The position numbers and the translations under genes are program-made. Shown in pieces: positions 18,218-29,115 of a stretch of DNA of 64,000 nt. The DNA is taken from positions 124,001 to 188,000 of the forward strand of contig CAVQOB010000035.1 in NCBI GenBank assembly GCA_963714325.1, given 5' to 3'. Within the stretch, counting starts at the first letter, position 1. Every line of letters starts with the position of its first letter. The notes under the pieces are model-generated. The model did no database searches and was not told where the DNA came from. It was given only the letters and a program-made list of their open reading frames with translations. The stretch comes from CAVQOB01 sp963714325. GTDB lineage: Bacteria; Pseudomonadota; Alphaproteobacteria; Rhizobiales; Hyphomicrobiaceae.

Positions 18218-19927
18218 TCACTTCAAGCCGGCGCTGGATTTGACGCCGGCCCGCCAGTTGGCGGCCGCCGTCCGGAACGTCACGCGCGAGAACATCAGGC
18301 ATACCGACGAATTCGCTTCGTGCTGAAACGCGACACAACCTTGCGTGGCGTCGCACCGCGCCAGGCACTCGTCGAAGGTGGCAACGCGCGCATTGGCGAG
18401 TTCGCTGCCGTTGAGCATGCTGCCATCGCGAATATTGTAATCACCCTTCGTGGCTGGCGGCGTGACAGCCGCTGGCGCGGCCGTTGCCTCGACCTGATCC
18501 GAGCGCAGGCCGGAGCGCCAATTGGTGGCTTCCACGCGACGGCCGATTTCCGAATAGAGCACGCATTCCTGCGTCTGATCGTTGTGCTGCAATCCAACAC
18601 AGCCATCGGTCTTGCGGCATTGATCGACACACAGCGTGTGGTTGGCGAGCTTATTCGCAGCGCCAATGCGCACGCCGCCCGAAAATTCACTGCGCGTCCG
18701 CAACACAAACGTCGCCTCGCCCTCCTTTGGCATTGGCAGCGCCGCCGTTTCGACGATGCCTGACTTACCTTCCACTGCCGCCAACTCTTCGCGCAGTTTC
18801 TTCAAGTCCAGCGACCGCCGCGTCCATTCCATCTGGATGTTCATGGCTTCGCGCTGCAGTCGGGCCTTTTCGGCAGCGTCCGCTGCACGCCCTTCCTGCA
18901 TCCGCGCGTTCAGCAAGCGGCTCTGCAACTGCTTAGTCAGGTCGACCAGGCTCGCCGCTCGCGCCCTCAGTTCGGCGATCTTGATCGTATCCGCATTGGC
19001 GGAGGGCGAATTGCGCCGTTTCAATTCTTCTTCGAGCGTCCGCATCCGCTCCTGCAAAGCCGCCACTTCTGCAGCGCCAGTTGCCGGCGTCGACGCCGCT
19101 ACAGCGCCACCCGGCATGCCGCCGGCAAAATAGAAATCGCCCGTCAATGCCGAATGATCCCATGGCACTTGGCGGCCTTGCGTCGCCGCCAGCACGTCTT
19201 TGCGCACCTCGATCATCAGACCATTCAAGTTCTTGCCGGGTGTGCGGATGTGTTTGACCAGTGCCGTCGTGAACGGGGAATTGCGCCCCGCACCATCCAG
19301 CGCAACGTTGCCCGGTTGCGTCGAGAACGAGATGAAGGTGCCGACACCGGTCTGCACTTGCGCCAACCCACGCCCCAACGCCGCCGAGCGCGTCCCCATC
19401 GAGCGCGCCAGATTGCGCGACAGCGGATTGTCCCGGCAGGCATCGAGAAACACGATGTTGGTCTTCTGCTCGCGATCGATCTCCATTTGCCGGAGAATGA
19501 AATCGATTTTGACCGCCTCGAAATCCAGGTCGCGTTCGCTCTCCAGCCGCGCGTCGATCGGCACCAGATAGTTCTGGCCAGAGACCTGGAGGCCGTGCCC
19601 AGCATAGAAGAAGAGGCCGGAATCGGCGCCGGCGAGCGCGCGAGCGAACTCGCGGACCTTCTGGTCGAGACCGCGCTTGTCGAGATCGGTGCCATCGATG
19701 ACCTGAAAGCCGACCTCCCGCAACGCGGCTGCCATATCCCCAGCGTCATTAGCGGGATTGGCGAGCGCGGTCGTATGTTGATAGGCGGAATTGCCGATCA
19801 CCAGCGCGACCCGTTTTGCTTCAGCTGCGCCGGATGGCTGCGCCTCGGCACTGCCCAACACCGCACATGCACATGCAGCCAACCCAACCGCGACCGCGAA
19901 CACCCACCGAACCATCACATCCGTCAT
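18218..19927 (-). CDS. Secreted caspase-like (C14) protein with coiled coil and two PAN domains
   Basis: A 569-residue protein. Residues 1-30 are a signal peptide (starting MTDVMVRWVF, ending AEAQ). A caspase/metacaspase p20-like domain follows (KRVALVIGNSAYQ at 38-50), with catalytic His111 in FFYAGHG and Cys164 in FLDACRDNP. Residues about 285-388 are predicted coiled coil by heptad pattern. Two PAN/apple-type modules end the protein (about 404-470 with Cys433, 437, 443, 455; 497-560 with Cys521, 525, 531, 543). PAN modules usually bind protein or carbohydrate. The start at 19927 follows GAGGG. Function unknown; presumably periplasmic or outer surface. Confidence 0.88.
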   Translation of the reverse strand: MTDVMVRWVFAVAVGLAACACAVLGSAEAQPSGAAEAKRVALVIGNSAYQHTTALANPANDAGDMAAALREVGFQVIDGTDLDKRGLDQKVREFARALAGADSGLFFYAGHGLQVSGQNYLVPIDARLESERDLDFEAVKIDFILRQMEIDREQKTNIVFLDACRDNPLSRNLARSMGTRSAALGRGLAQVQTGVGTFISFSTQPGNVALDGAGRNSPFTTALVKHIRTPGKNLNGLMIEVRKDVLAATQGRQVPWDHSALTGDFYFAGGMPGGAVAASTPATGAAEVAALQERMRTLEEELKRRNSPSANADTIKIAELRARAASLVDLTKQLQSRLLNARMQEGRAADAAEKARLQREAMNIQMEWTRRSLDLKKLREELAAVEGKSGIVETAALPMPKEGEATFVLRTRSEFSGGVRIGAANKLANHTLCVDQCRKTDGCVGLQHNDQTQECVLYSEIGRRVEATNWRSGLRSDQVEATAAPAAVTPPATKGDYNIRDGSMLNGSELANARVATFDECLARCDATQGCVAFQHEANSSVCLMFSRVTFRTAAANWRAGVKSSAGLK

Positions 19928-20213
19928 GAAACCCTCGCTACTGCCCCCGATTATTCGGGGATGATGGCCGCCGCCTGACACTGACGTGCCTCTGACGTGC
20001 AATAACACCATTGCCGCACGACTGCCGCGCACATCCTGATCACTGGCCGTCCCCTGTAAACCCTTTAAATCTCAGCCCGCAAAATATTCTGTTCCGCCTT
20101 ACGATGCATCTTGCTCAAGCCGAGTGCCGCACGATAGTCTGCCCGCGAAGGCGGCAACACCAAGGCCTGATCAACAAGCATGTCGCCCGATCACGGTAAT
20201 GGAGGAAAACGAC

Positions 20214-21218
20214 ATGAAATATAGATGGTTGCTCGCAGCCCCGCTGGCTCTCGCGCTGAGCAGCGCCGCATCGGCCCAGACCAAGGAAGTCACGATCGCG
20301 CATCAGGACATGATCGTCCCATTCCGAGTCCAGCAAGCCGCTGGTGCCGTTGAAAAAGCGACCGGCTACAAGATCAACTGGAAGATGTTCGGCGGCGGCG
20401 GCGATGTCATCAAGGCGATGGCGTCGGGCGAAGTCCCGATCGGCGAAGTCGGCTCTTCGCCGGCGACGGCTGCGGCAGCACAAGGTCTCGACGTGCAGGT
20501 CGTCTGGATCATCGACGACATCAATGACGCCGAACAACTCGTCGTCTCGGCGAAGTCGGGCATCACCAAGCTCGCCGATCTCAAGGGCAAGAAGATCGCA
20601 ACGCCGCTCGCCTCGACTGCCCATTACCAGTTGATGTTCGCGCTCACTAAAGCCGGCATGAACCCGAAGGACGTGCAAATCATGAACATGCGTCCGCCGG
20701 AGATCGCTGCCGCTTGGGAGCGCGGCGACATCGACGGCAGCTTCATTTGGGATCCCGTGCTCTCCAAGCTGCGCGCTGCCGGTGGCAAAAAGATCCTCTC
20801 TTCATCCGATGTTGCCAAGCAGGGCGCACCGACCTTCGACGCACTGATGGTCAACAAGGCCTGGGCCGACAAGAACAAGGAGTTCGTGACCGCGCTGGTC
20901 AAGGAAATGGCCAAGGCCGACGCGGCTTACAAAGTCAACGCCGCCAAGTACACCGCCGATAGCGATCTTGTAAAAACAATCGCCAAGGTCGTCGGCGCAA
21001 CCGCCGCTGACGTTCCGGCAGCGTTGAAGGACTACGGCTACCCGACGGCCGCTGAACAGGCCTCCGACAAATGGCTGGGCGGCGGCGCCAACAGTGGTGC
21101 TGCCAAGGCCATGGCCAACACCGCAGCGTTCCTAAAAGAGCAGGGCCGCATCACCGACATTCCCAAAGATTTCGGCAAGTTCGTGAACCCGGAATACGCG
21201 GCCGCCGCTGCGAAGTAA
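20214..21218 (+). CDS. tauA: Taurine-type ABC transporter substrate-binding protein
   Basis: A 334-residue periplasmic binding protein with a signal peptide (MKYRWLLAAPLALALSSAAS, cleavage before QTKEV). It resembles E. coli TauA along its length: GEVGSSPATAAAAQG, KKIATPLASTAHYQL, PPEIAAAWERGDIDG, AAFLKEQGRI. Taurine or a related sulfonate is therefore the likely ligand. The start has GGAGGAAAAC just upstream. A terminator lies directly after it, before the ATPase and permease genes. No tauD dioxygenase gene is in the window. Confidence 0.9.
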   Translation: MKYRWLLAAPLALALSSAASAQTKEVTIAHQDMIVPFRVQQAAGAVEKATGYKINWKMFGGGGDVIKAMASGEVPIGEVGSSPATAAAAQGLDVQVVWIIDDINDAEQLVVSAKSGITKLADLKGKKIATPLASTAHYQLMFALTKAGMNPKDVQIMNMRPPEIAAAWERGDIDGSFIWDPVLSKLRAAGGKKILSSSDVAKQGAPTFDALMVNKAWADKNKEFVTALVKEMAKADAAYKVNAAKYTADSDLVKTIAKVVGATAADVPAALKDYGYPTAAEQASDKWLGGGANSGAAKAMANTAAFLKEQGRITDIPKDFGKFVNPEYAAAAAK

Positions 21219-21248
21219 CGCAAAGACGCCACCGGTCACACCCAGTAC

Positions 21249-21282
21249 CGGCTCGGGAGACCTCTCCCGAGCCGCATTTTTT
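21249..21282 (+). terminator. Rho-independent terminator between tauA and tauB
   Basis: A perfect 10-bp stem CGGCTCGGGA/TCCCGAGCCG with loop GACCTC, followed by CATTTTTT. Partial termination here would make the binding protein more abundant than the ATPase and permease. Confidence 0.85.
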
Positions 21283-21329
21283 GACGGCCGAGAACCAAAA
21301 AAAAGTCCGGTTGGACTTGGGACCGACGC

Positions 21330-22100
21330 GTGGCAACTCTCGACATCCAAAACCTTTCGGTCCGCTATGCCACCGCATCGGGCGTCACCGAGGCGCTCGC
21401 CAACGTCAATCTGACGATGAAATCCGGCGAGTTCAACGTCGCGATCGGCGCTTCGGGCTGCGGCAAGACAACATTGCTGTCCTGCATCGCTGGATTCCTC
21501 GAGGCCTCCGACGGGCAGGTGCTGCTCGACGGCAAACCGGTACACGGCCCCGGCGCCAACCGTGGCGTCGTCTTCCAGAAGCACGCGCTGCTGCCCTGGC
21601 TCAATGTTATCGACAACGTCGCCTTCGGCTTGAAGATGCGCGGCGTCGACATCAGCAAGCGCCACACGATCGCCCGCGATAAACTCAAGCTCGTGTCGCT
21701 GGACGGTTTCGAGACGAAGATGATCTACGAACTTTCCGGCGGCATGCAGCAACGTGTCGGGATCGCGCGCGCTCTCGCCAACGATCCGGAACTGCTGCTG
21801 ATGGACGAGCCGCTCGGTGCGCTTGACGCGCTGACCCGCGAGCAGGTGCAGGAATTGATCCTCGACGTCTGGAATCGCACGCAAAAAATGGTGTTCTTCA
21901 TCACCCATTCCGTCGAAGAGGCGATATTCCTCGCCACCCGGCTGATCGTCATGACGCCGCGTCCCGGTAAAATCGAGAAGGTCTACGACCTCGATTTCTG
22001 CCGCCGCTACGTTGCAACCCGCGACGCCCGCGCGGTCAAATCGCATCCCGATTTCATCAGGGTCCGCGAACAGGTGCTAGCGGATATCCAGCGGCGCTGA
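21330..22100 (+). CDS. tauB: Taurine-type ABC transporter ATP-binding protein
   Basis: A 256-residue ABC ATPase of the nitrate/sulfonate/taurine group. Walker [11 protein letters not shown] loop [10 protein letters not shown], signature LSGGMQQR, Walker [13 protein letters not shown] and the H-loop FITHSVEEA are all present. The start codon is GTG at 21330 with a weak GGGACC upstream. It lies between tauA and tauC. Confidence 0.93.
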   Translation: MATLDIQNLSVRYATASGVTEALANVNLTMKSGEFNVAIGASGCGKTTLLSCIAGFLEASDGQVLLDGKPVHGPGANRGVVFQKHALLPWLNVIDNVAFGLKMRGVDISKRHTIARDKLKLVSLDGFETKMIYELSGGMQQRVGIARALANDPELLLMDEPLGALDALTREQVQELILDVWNRTQKMVFFITHSVEEAIFLATRLIVMTPRPGKIEKVYDLDFCRRYVATRDARAVKSHPDFIRVREQVLADIQRR

Positions 22101-22128
22101 CCCACAGTAGAACTGCGAGTGCCCGACC

Positions 22129-22980
22129 ATGAGCGACACGCCCACTGCTACACCGGTCCCCAATGGCCCAATCCCTAACGGCCGAGCCAAGACCTCAAGT
22201 TACCGCGTGCTCGGCGAGGGCTCGTCCTTGTGGATGAGCATCATCTCGACGCTGGCGCTGCTGGCGTTGTGGTGGATTGCAACGCACGCAGGCTGGATCA
22301 AGCCGCTGTTCCTGCCCAAGCCTGAGACGATCTGGTTCGCCTTCAAGCAGGCGGTGAACGGCGATCTCGATAATCACACGCTCTGGGTGCATTTCCTCTG
22401 GAGCATGTATCGCGTCTTCTCGGCGTTCGCGCTCGCCGTCGTGATCGGTATCCCCGTCGGCATTGCCATGGGCACATCGCGCTTTGCCCGCGGTTTCTTC
22501 GATCCGCCGATCGAGTTCTATCGCCCGCTTCCCCCGCTCGCCTATCTGCCGCTGATGATCATCTGGTTCGGCATCGGCGAATGGGCGAAAATCCTGCTGC
22601 TGTTCCTGGCGATCTTCGCGCCGGTTGCACTCGCCGCACGCGCCGGCGTCAAGTCGATCGCGCAGGAACAGATCCAGGCCGCACTCTCGATGGGGGCGTC
22701 ACGGCGGCAAGTGATCCAGCACGTCATCGTGCCCGGCGCACTGCCGGAAATTCTGGTCGGCCTGCGCATCGGCATGGGCGTCGGGTGGACGACGCTGGTC
22801 GCCGCCGAAATGGTCGCCGCCGATGCCGGGCTCGGCAAGATGGTGTTCAATGCGTCAAACTTTCTGCGCACCGACGTCGTTATCCTCGGCATCTTGGTGA
22901 TCGGTGTTGTCGCCTACGCCTTCGAGCTGCTGATGCGCTGGATCGAACGCCGCGCGGTGCCGTGGAAGGGGCGGGTGTGA
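22129..22980 (+). CDS. tauC: Taurine-type ABC transporter permease
   Basis: A 283-residue membrane protein with about six helices and the EAA loop (AALSMGASRRQVIQHVIVPG) that contacts the ATPase. The N-terminal 30 residues are proline-rich and cytoplasmic. Starts 28 bases after tauB. It ends just before the nested palindrome at 22999. Confidence 0.93.
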   Translation: MSDTPTATPVPNGPIPNGRAKTSSYRVLGEGSSLWMSIISTLALLALWWIATHAGWIKPLFLPKPETIWFAFKQAVNGDLDNHTLWVHFLWSMYRVFSAFALAVVIGIPVGIAMGTSRFARGFFDPPIEFYRPLPPLAYLPLMIIWFGIGEWAKILLLFLAIFAPVALAARAGVKSIAQEQIQAALSMGASRRQVIQHVIVPGALPEILVGLRIGMGVGWTTLVAAEMVAADAGLGKMVFNASNFLRTDVVILGILVIGVVAYAFELLMRWIERRAVPWKGRV

Positions 22981-22998
22981 GGCTATCGCGCGCATCGT

Positions 22999-23160
22999 TC
23001 GTAGGTTGGGTTAGCGCGCGTGCGCACATTGCAAAGCCCGCAACTGTCGAACGCGCGTAACCCAACATCACGCGCTCCGAGCCAGCCCCGTTGGGTTACG
23101 CGCGGATCAAGCTGTCGCATTCTGATTGCGGCAGTGTGCCCGCGCTAACCCAACCTACGA
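22999..23160. repeat. Twin palindromic repeat (four GTTGGGTTA-type arms)
   Basis: Outer arms 22999-23018 and 23141-23160 are perfect complements (TCGTAGGTTGGGTTAGCGCG), and inner arms 23052-23066 and 23090-23104 (CGCGCGTAACCCAAC) also. All four share GTTGGGTTA plus GCGCG, alternating in direction, so two adjacent hairpins or one nested one can form. The right outer arm supplies the TAG stop of the dehydratase gene. Confidence 0.9.
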
Positions 23161-24894
23161 GGTCTGCTTGGTTGGCGCAGGAACACAGAACCCAAAATCG
23201 CAACCGTCGGGCGCTTGCAGGACGTTCTCGCGGAACAGACGATCGTAACCGCGCAGGCTTGCATCGATCGCCGCCGGCTTCTGCGACGCGCGACGCTGTG
23301 CGAGCTCCGCCGCATCGACCAGCAGATCAATCCGCCGCTCTTTAACACTCAGCCGGATCTGATCGCCATCGCGCACGAGGCCGAGCGGCCCGCCCGCCGT
23401 TGCTTCCGGCGCCACGTGCAGCACGATCGTGCCGTAAGCCGTGCCACTCATCCGCGCGTCGGAAATCCGCACCATGTCCTTGATGCCCTGACGCAGCAGC
23501 TTCTTCGGGATCGGCAGGAAGCCCGCTTCCGGCATGGCCGACGCCGAGCGCGGCCCCGCATTCTGCAAAATCAGAAAATCATCCGCCGTCACGTCGAGGG
23601 CGGGATCATCAATCCGTTTCGAGAGATCCTCGAGCGACGTAAACACAATCGCGCGGCCCGTCTTCTCGAACAGCGACGGCGTTGCGGCCGAACGTTTCAA
23701 AATGCACCCATCCGGCGCCAGCGACCCGAACAGCGCGACCAACCCACCTTCTTTTTCCAACGGCTCCGCCGCCGACTTGATGACGCGGCGATCGACATAA
23801 GCCCCCGCTTCCGCCGCCAACCGCTGACCCAGCGTTTCGCCTGATATCGTCATGCAATCGAGATGCAGCAGCGGTTTTAATTCGCGCATGATCGCTCCGA
23901 TACCGCCGGCCGCGAAGAAGTCCTCCATGTAGTAGGTGTCGCCAACCGGCTTCACCGCCGCCAGCACCGGCGTCGTGTCCGACAGCGCGTTGAGCCGATG
24001 CAGATCGAGCTTCACGCCGACGCGCCCCGCAATCCCCGCGAGATGGATAACACCATTCGTTGAACCGCCAAGGGCGAGCAAAACGCGGATCGCATTCTCG
24101 ATGGATTTCTCCGTGATGATTTTGGCCGGCCCCAGATCGCCGCGCGCCAACTGTACCGCCCGTGCGCCCGTCGCCTCCGCCGCCCTGAGACGATCGGCAT
24201 GCACCGCCGGGATCGCCGCCGTCCCCGGCAGGATCATCCCGAGCGCTTCGGCAATCGCCGCCATCGTCGAAGCGGTCCCCATGACCGCGCACGTTCCCGC
24301 CGTCGTCACCAGGCGCCCCTCGACGTCCTTGATCTCAGACGCCGAGATTTCGCCGCCGCGAAACTTGGTCCAGAACTTCCGGCAGTCCGTGCAGGCGCCA
24401 ACGCGATCGTCCTTGTAGCGCGAGGTCATCTGCGGCCCGCCGATCAACTGGATCGCGGGCTTGCCCGCACTCGCCGCGCCCATCAGCTGCGCCGGCACCG
24501 TCTTGTCGCAACCGCCCATCAGCACGACGGAATCCATCGGTTGCGCGCGGATCATCTCTTCAGTGTCCATCGCCATCAGATTGCGAAACTTCATCGAGTT
24601 CGGCGCCAGCGTCAATTCATGCAGCGAGATGGTTGGGAATTCCAGCGCCAAGCCACCCGCCGCCGCCACGCCACGCTTCACCGCGTCGAGCAACTCGGGG
24701 AAATGTCGATGGCACGGATTGAACTTCGAATGCGTGAAGGCGATGCCGACGACGGGGCGTTTCAACTCGTCACCCGAGTAGCCCATCGACTTGGCGAACG
24801 CGCGGCGCATATAGACCGAAAAATCCCGATCCCCGTAGCTCTGCAGATCCCGCAGAAATCCGCGCTCGCCGTCGCCCTGATCGTCCGTCGCCAT
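23155..24894 (-). CDS. IlvD/Edd-family dehydratase, probably sugar-acid (pentonate) dehydratase
   Basis: A 579-residue dehydratase. Candidate [2Fe-2S] ligands are Cys61 (NPCHRHF), Cys129 (GGCDK) and Cys202 (GTCAVMG), which match the cysteine positions 59, 127 and 200 known for L-arabinonate dehydratase. The ACTDCRKFW motif at 167-175 is also typical of the sugar-acid branch rather than of IlvD. ISDARMSGTAYGT near the C-terminus is the usual substrate-binding segment. The reaction is likely removal of water from an aldonic acid to a 2-keto-3-deoxy acid. No sugar genes lie next to it. The stop codon is inside a palindromic repeat. Confidence 0.88.
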   Translation of the reverse strand: MATDDQGDGERGFLRDLQSYGDRDFSVYMRRAFAKSMGYSGDELKRPVVGIAFTHSKFNPCHRHFPELLDAVKRGVAAAGGLALEFPTISLHELTLAPNSMKFRNLMAMDTEEMIRAQPMDSVVLMGGCDKTVPAQLMGAASAGKPAIQLIGGPQMTSRYKDDRVGACTDCRKFWTKFRGGEISASEIKDVEGRLVTTAGTCAVMGTASTMAAIAEALGMILPGTAAIPAVHADRLRAAEATGARAVQLARGDLGPAKIITEKSIENAIRVLLALGGSTNGVIHLAGIAGRVGVKLDLHRLNALSDTTPVLAAVKPVGDTYYMEDFFAAGGIGAIMRELKPLLHLDCMTISGETLGQRLAAEAGAYVDRRVIKSAAEPLEKEGGLVALFGSLAPDGCILKRSAATPSLFEKTGRAIVFTSLEDLSKRIDDPALDVTADDFLILQNAGPRSASAMPEAGFLPIPKKLLRQGIKDMVRISDARMSGTAYGTIVLHVAPEATAGGPLGLVRDGDQIRLSVKERRIDLLVDAAELAQRRASQKPAAIDASLRGYDRLFRENVLQAPDGCDFGFCVPAPTKQTS

Positions 24895-25041
24895 CGCTCA
24901 TCCCCAGAAACATATTGCTCCTGTGTCCTTAGCTTACAGGCGCCGCGCGGTCACCTCAGACCTGCCACCCAATGCCTGCACATTGACCAGCAGACCTATT
25001 GTTCGTACGCTCCCTGTCTTACGGTCAGCAGGGGGGACAAC

Positions 25042-25308
25042 ATGCAGCGACTTTTAATAGCCTTGGGCGCCTTGGGCGTGGCGATCGTACTTGCCGCAAC
25101 ATCGGCCGCGTTCGCGCAGGACAAGAAGAAGCAGAACGCAGAACAGAAGAGTGCGCAGAGCAGCAGCCAGAAGAGCGCGCCCAACGGCGGCCAGTTGTGC
25201 AGCGGCATGCTCTGGGTTGGCTCGTCCTGCTACATGCCGGACGGGCGGATCTGCCAGGTCATGGAAGGCACCAGCGGCCGCGCCAACTTGCAGTGCTCAA
25301 ACCGCTGA
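25042..25308 (+). CDS. Small secreted cysteine-containing protein
   Basis: An 88-residue protein starting behind AGGGGGGAC. A signal peptide (about 1-26, ending AFAQ) is followed by a lysine/glutamine/serine-rich stretch (KKKQNAEQKSAQSSSQKSA) and a small C-terminal part with four cysteines (LCSGM, SCYMP, ICQVM, LQCSN). Two disulfides are likely. Family unknown. Divergent from the dehydratase gene. Confidence 0.7.
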   Translation: MQRLLIALGALGVAIVLAATSAAFAQDKKKQNAEQKSAQSSSQKSAPNGGQLCSGMLWVGSSCYMPDGRICQVMEGTSGRANLQCSNR

Positions 25309-25667
25309 CTCGGATTGCGACACCTGACCCGCCTGAGCAGCAGGCTTGAACTTGGGTTCAGGCGACGCGCGTTGCGTATTTTTCACCGATCCCGTGATTC
25401 GCGCGCTAGGGCCCCTGGGAGCGTCGTGCGCACGTTAACGATGGGCTTGGCTAGGGGGACCCCAGACCGATTGGTAAACGCCCACCAGCGGCCTTCCCAA
25501 GCGAAATTAAAGGGCATCGCAGGGGCGACCCAACGTTCGATTGCAAATTTGACCCAACCAACACTTACCGAGCCCCGCTGACGCGGGTCATTTGGCGCCG
25601 GGTGCTTATCCAACAATCGTCACGGCCGCGCAGGCGTGACGGGTGGGTGCGTCGTCGAACACCTGCC
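25309..25667. other. Intergenic region between the small secreted gene and eno
   Basis: About 360 bases. A frame of 77 codons on the minus strand (25383-25616) has no ribosome binding site or recognisable domain. A 7-bp hairpin (25618-25624 with 25635-25641, CGTCACG/CGTGACG) lies 27 bases after the eno stop and could end eno transcription, but the T run is poor. Confidence 0.45.
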
Positions 25668-27745
<2,078 letters not shown>

Positions 27746-27770
<25 letters not shown>

Positions 27771-27997
27771 CCAGAGCCTGCGACCTCGCTTTAGCCGGCG
27801 ACTGGGCAGCTGCACACACGATCGTGCAGACCGACGAGGACGACAAGACGTCCTGCTGGATCCACGCCGTTCTGCACAAAATCGAAGGTGACGCGTCCAA
27901 CGCGCGCTACTGGTATGCCGAAGCCGGCCGCCACTATGAATCGTATCCCACGCCCGACGCGGAACTCCGCGCCATTCGCGCGGTGCTGACGTACTGA
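27746..27997 (+). CDS. Conserved-looking 83-residue protein of unknown function
   Basis: Starts at the third of three closely spaced possible starts, behind GAAGGAT, and overlaps the queC end by 25 bases, so it is translationally coupled to it. The product is soluble and helical, with [17 protein letters not shown] and [17 protein letters not shown] cannot assign a function. Coupling to queC may be incidental. Confidence 0.65.
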
Positions 27998-28000
27998 TCG

Positions 28001-28582
28001 TTAGGCCGCCCGCAACCAGTCTTGCGACAATCCACCAAGTTCCGCCGCGTCCGCGGGCTTGCGCACCAAGACGACGCTATTGAGCGCCAGCGCCAAGGCC
28101 GCAGCCTGCACCAATCCCGTACAACGCCGATACCGGTTGGCGCGCGGAATCCGCAGCCCGACGAGACTTGAGATCAATGCGGCGTGCGCGTGCTCCAAAA
28201 CATCGCGACGCAGCTTTGAGATGTCCAGTCTGGGTAAAATTTTTGCAACGGTCGGCGCCAGTTCCGACGGCACCACGATGGCGGCTTGGAAATGCCGTAA
28301 GATCGCGTGCCCATCAGCTTGGCGAACGAAGCGCACGCCGACCTGCCGGCCGCGCACGTGACGCGCTTCGCACAGCGCCTCGAGGTGCGTGCCATCGATG
28401 GCGAGACGGAAACTGCGCACGCTTTCAAGCGCTGCATCGAGTTCCAACAATGCGCCGCCTTCGGACAGATCGCGCAGCGTGCAGGCCATCGACGCCCGTC
28501 CGGCAACAATCGCCGTTCCTCGAATGGTACACGCACGACGCCCGAATTCCCGGCGTTCGCGACCGCGACTGTTGCTCTCCAA
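28001..28582 (-). CDS. PilZ-domain protein
   Basis: About 193 residues if the TTG at 28582 is the start (GGGAG 7 bases upstream); no ATG lies before the domain, and another TTG at 28687 is possible. The N-terminal region has ERREFGRRACTI and later LRDLSEGGALLEL, the RxxxR and D/NxSxxG elements that bind cyclic di-GMP. The C-terminal 80 residues are helical and unassigned. Possible role: c-di-GMP effector; partner unknown. Convergent with the 83-residue gene, 3 bases apart. Confidence 0.7.
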   Translation of the reverse strand: MESNSRGRERREFGRRACTIRGTAIVAGRASMACTLRDLSEGGALLELDAALESVRSFRLAIDGTHLEALCEARHVRGRQVGVRFVRQADGHAILRHFQAAIVVPSELAPTVAKILPRLDISKLRRDVLEHAHAALISSLVGLRIPRANRYRRCTGLVQAAALALALNSVVLVRKPADAAELGGLSQDWLRAA

Positions 28583-29115
28583 TGACCGGCTCCCACACAC
28601 GCAGTCGCTCGCCGCTCCCGGGGCGCGTTTGTCAGAGCTTAACAACGACGGATTGCCGGGCCGTTTGCGGGATCGTCGCAATTGCAAGCAATTCCTGGAA
28701 TTGCGCCACCGACAAGCTGCGGTCGCAAAGCCGTCGCCAAACGCATGGCACCAAGCATAGGAATGTCGACGACATCCTTGAAAGTGTCGATTTTGTCCTC
28801 TTGGCGACGCTGTAAACGCCCGTCACAGGGGATGAAACAGTCGAGCTTTGCGACTTCTGCGGACAGGGCTTCGACCTACAGAATTTGATCGCAACCGGCG
28901 ACACACGTTGTTCGATCGCAGCCGGCAACATCGTGATCGCCGGGACTTCAAAGGCCGGAATTTTCGGCCTTCCACCCCTTCCGCATCCGGGTCTAGCGAC
29001 CGCCACATAAGTGGGAACCGACCCACTCCCGTCCAACTGTCGATTGAGGTTGGCGTCCCACTCCCCGAGTCGCTAATGTTTCCACAGCGATGATCCTGTC
29101 CGGACCTGCAACGCC
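28583..29115. other. Divergent intergenic region
   Basis: About 530 bases between the PilZ gene and the methyltransferase-like gene. It has an imperfect direct repeat, GATCGCA(A/G)CCGGC, at about 28887 and 28914 (27 bases apart). No gene with a good start is visible, and no clear promoter boxes. Confidence 0.4.

Noticed and set aside
25383..25616. 77-codon frame opposite the small secreted gene's downstream region
   Set aside because: No ribosome binding site, no recognisable domain, high tryptophan content typical of chance frames; left as intergenic.
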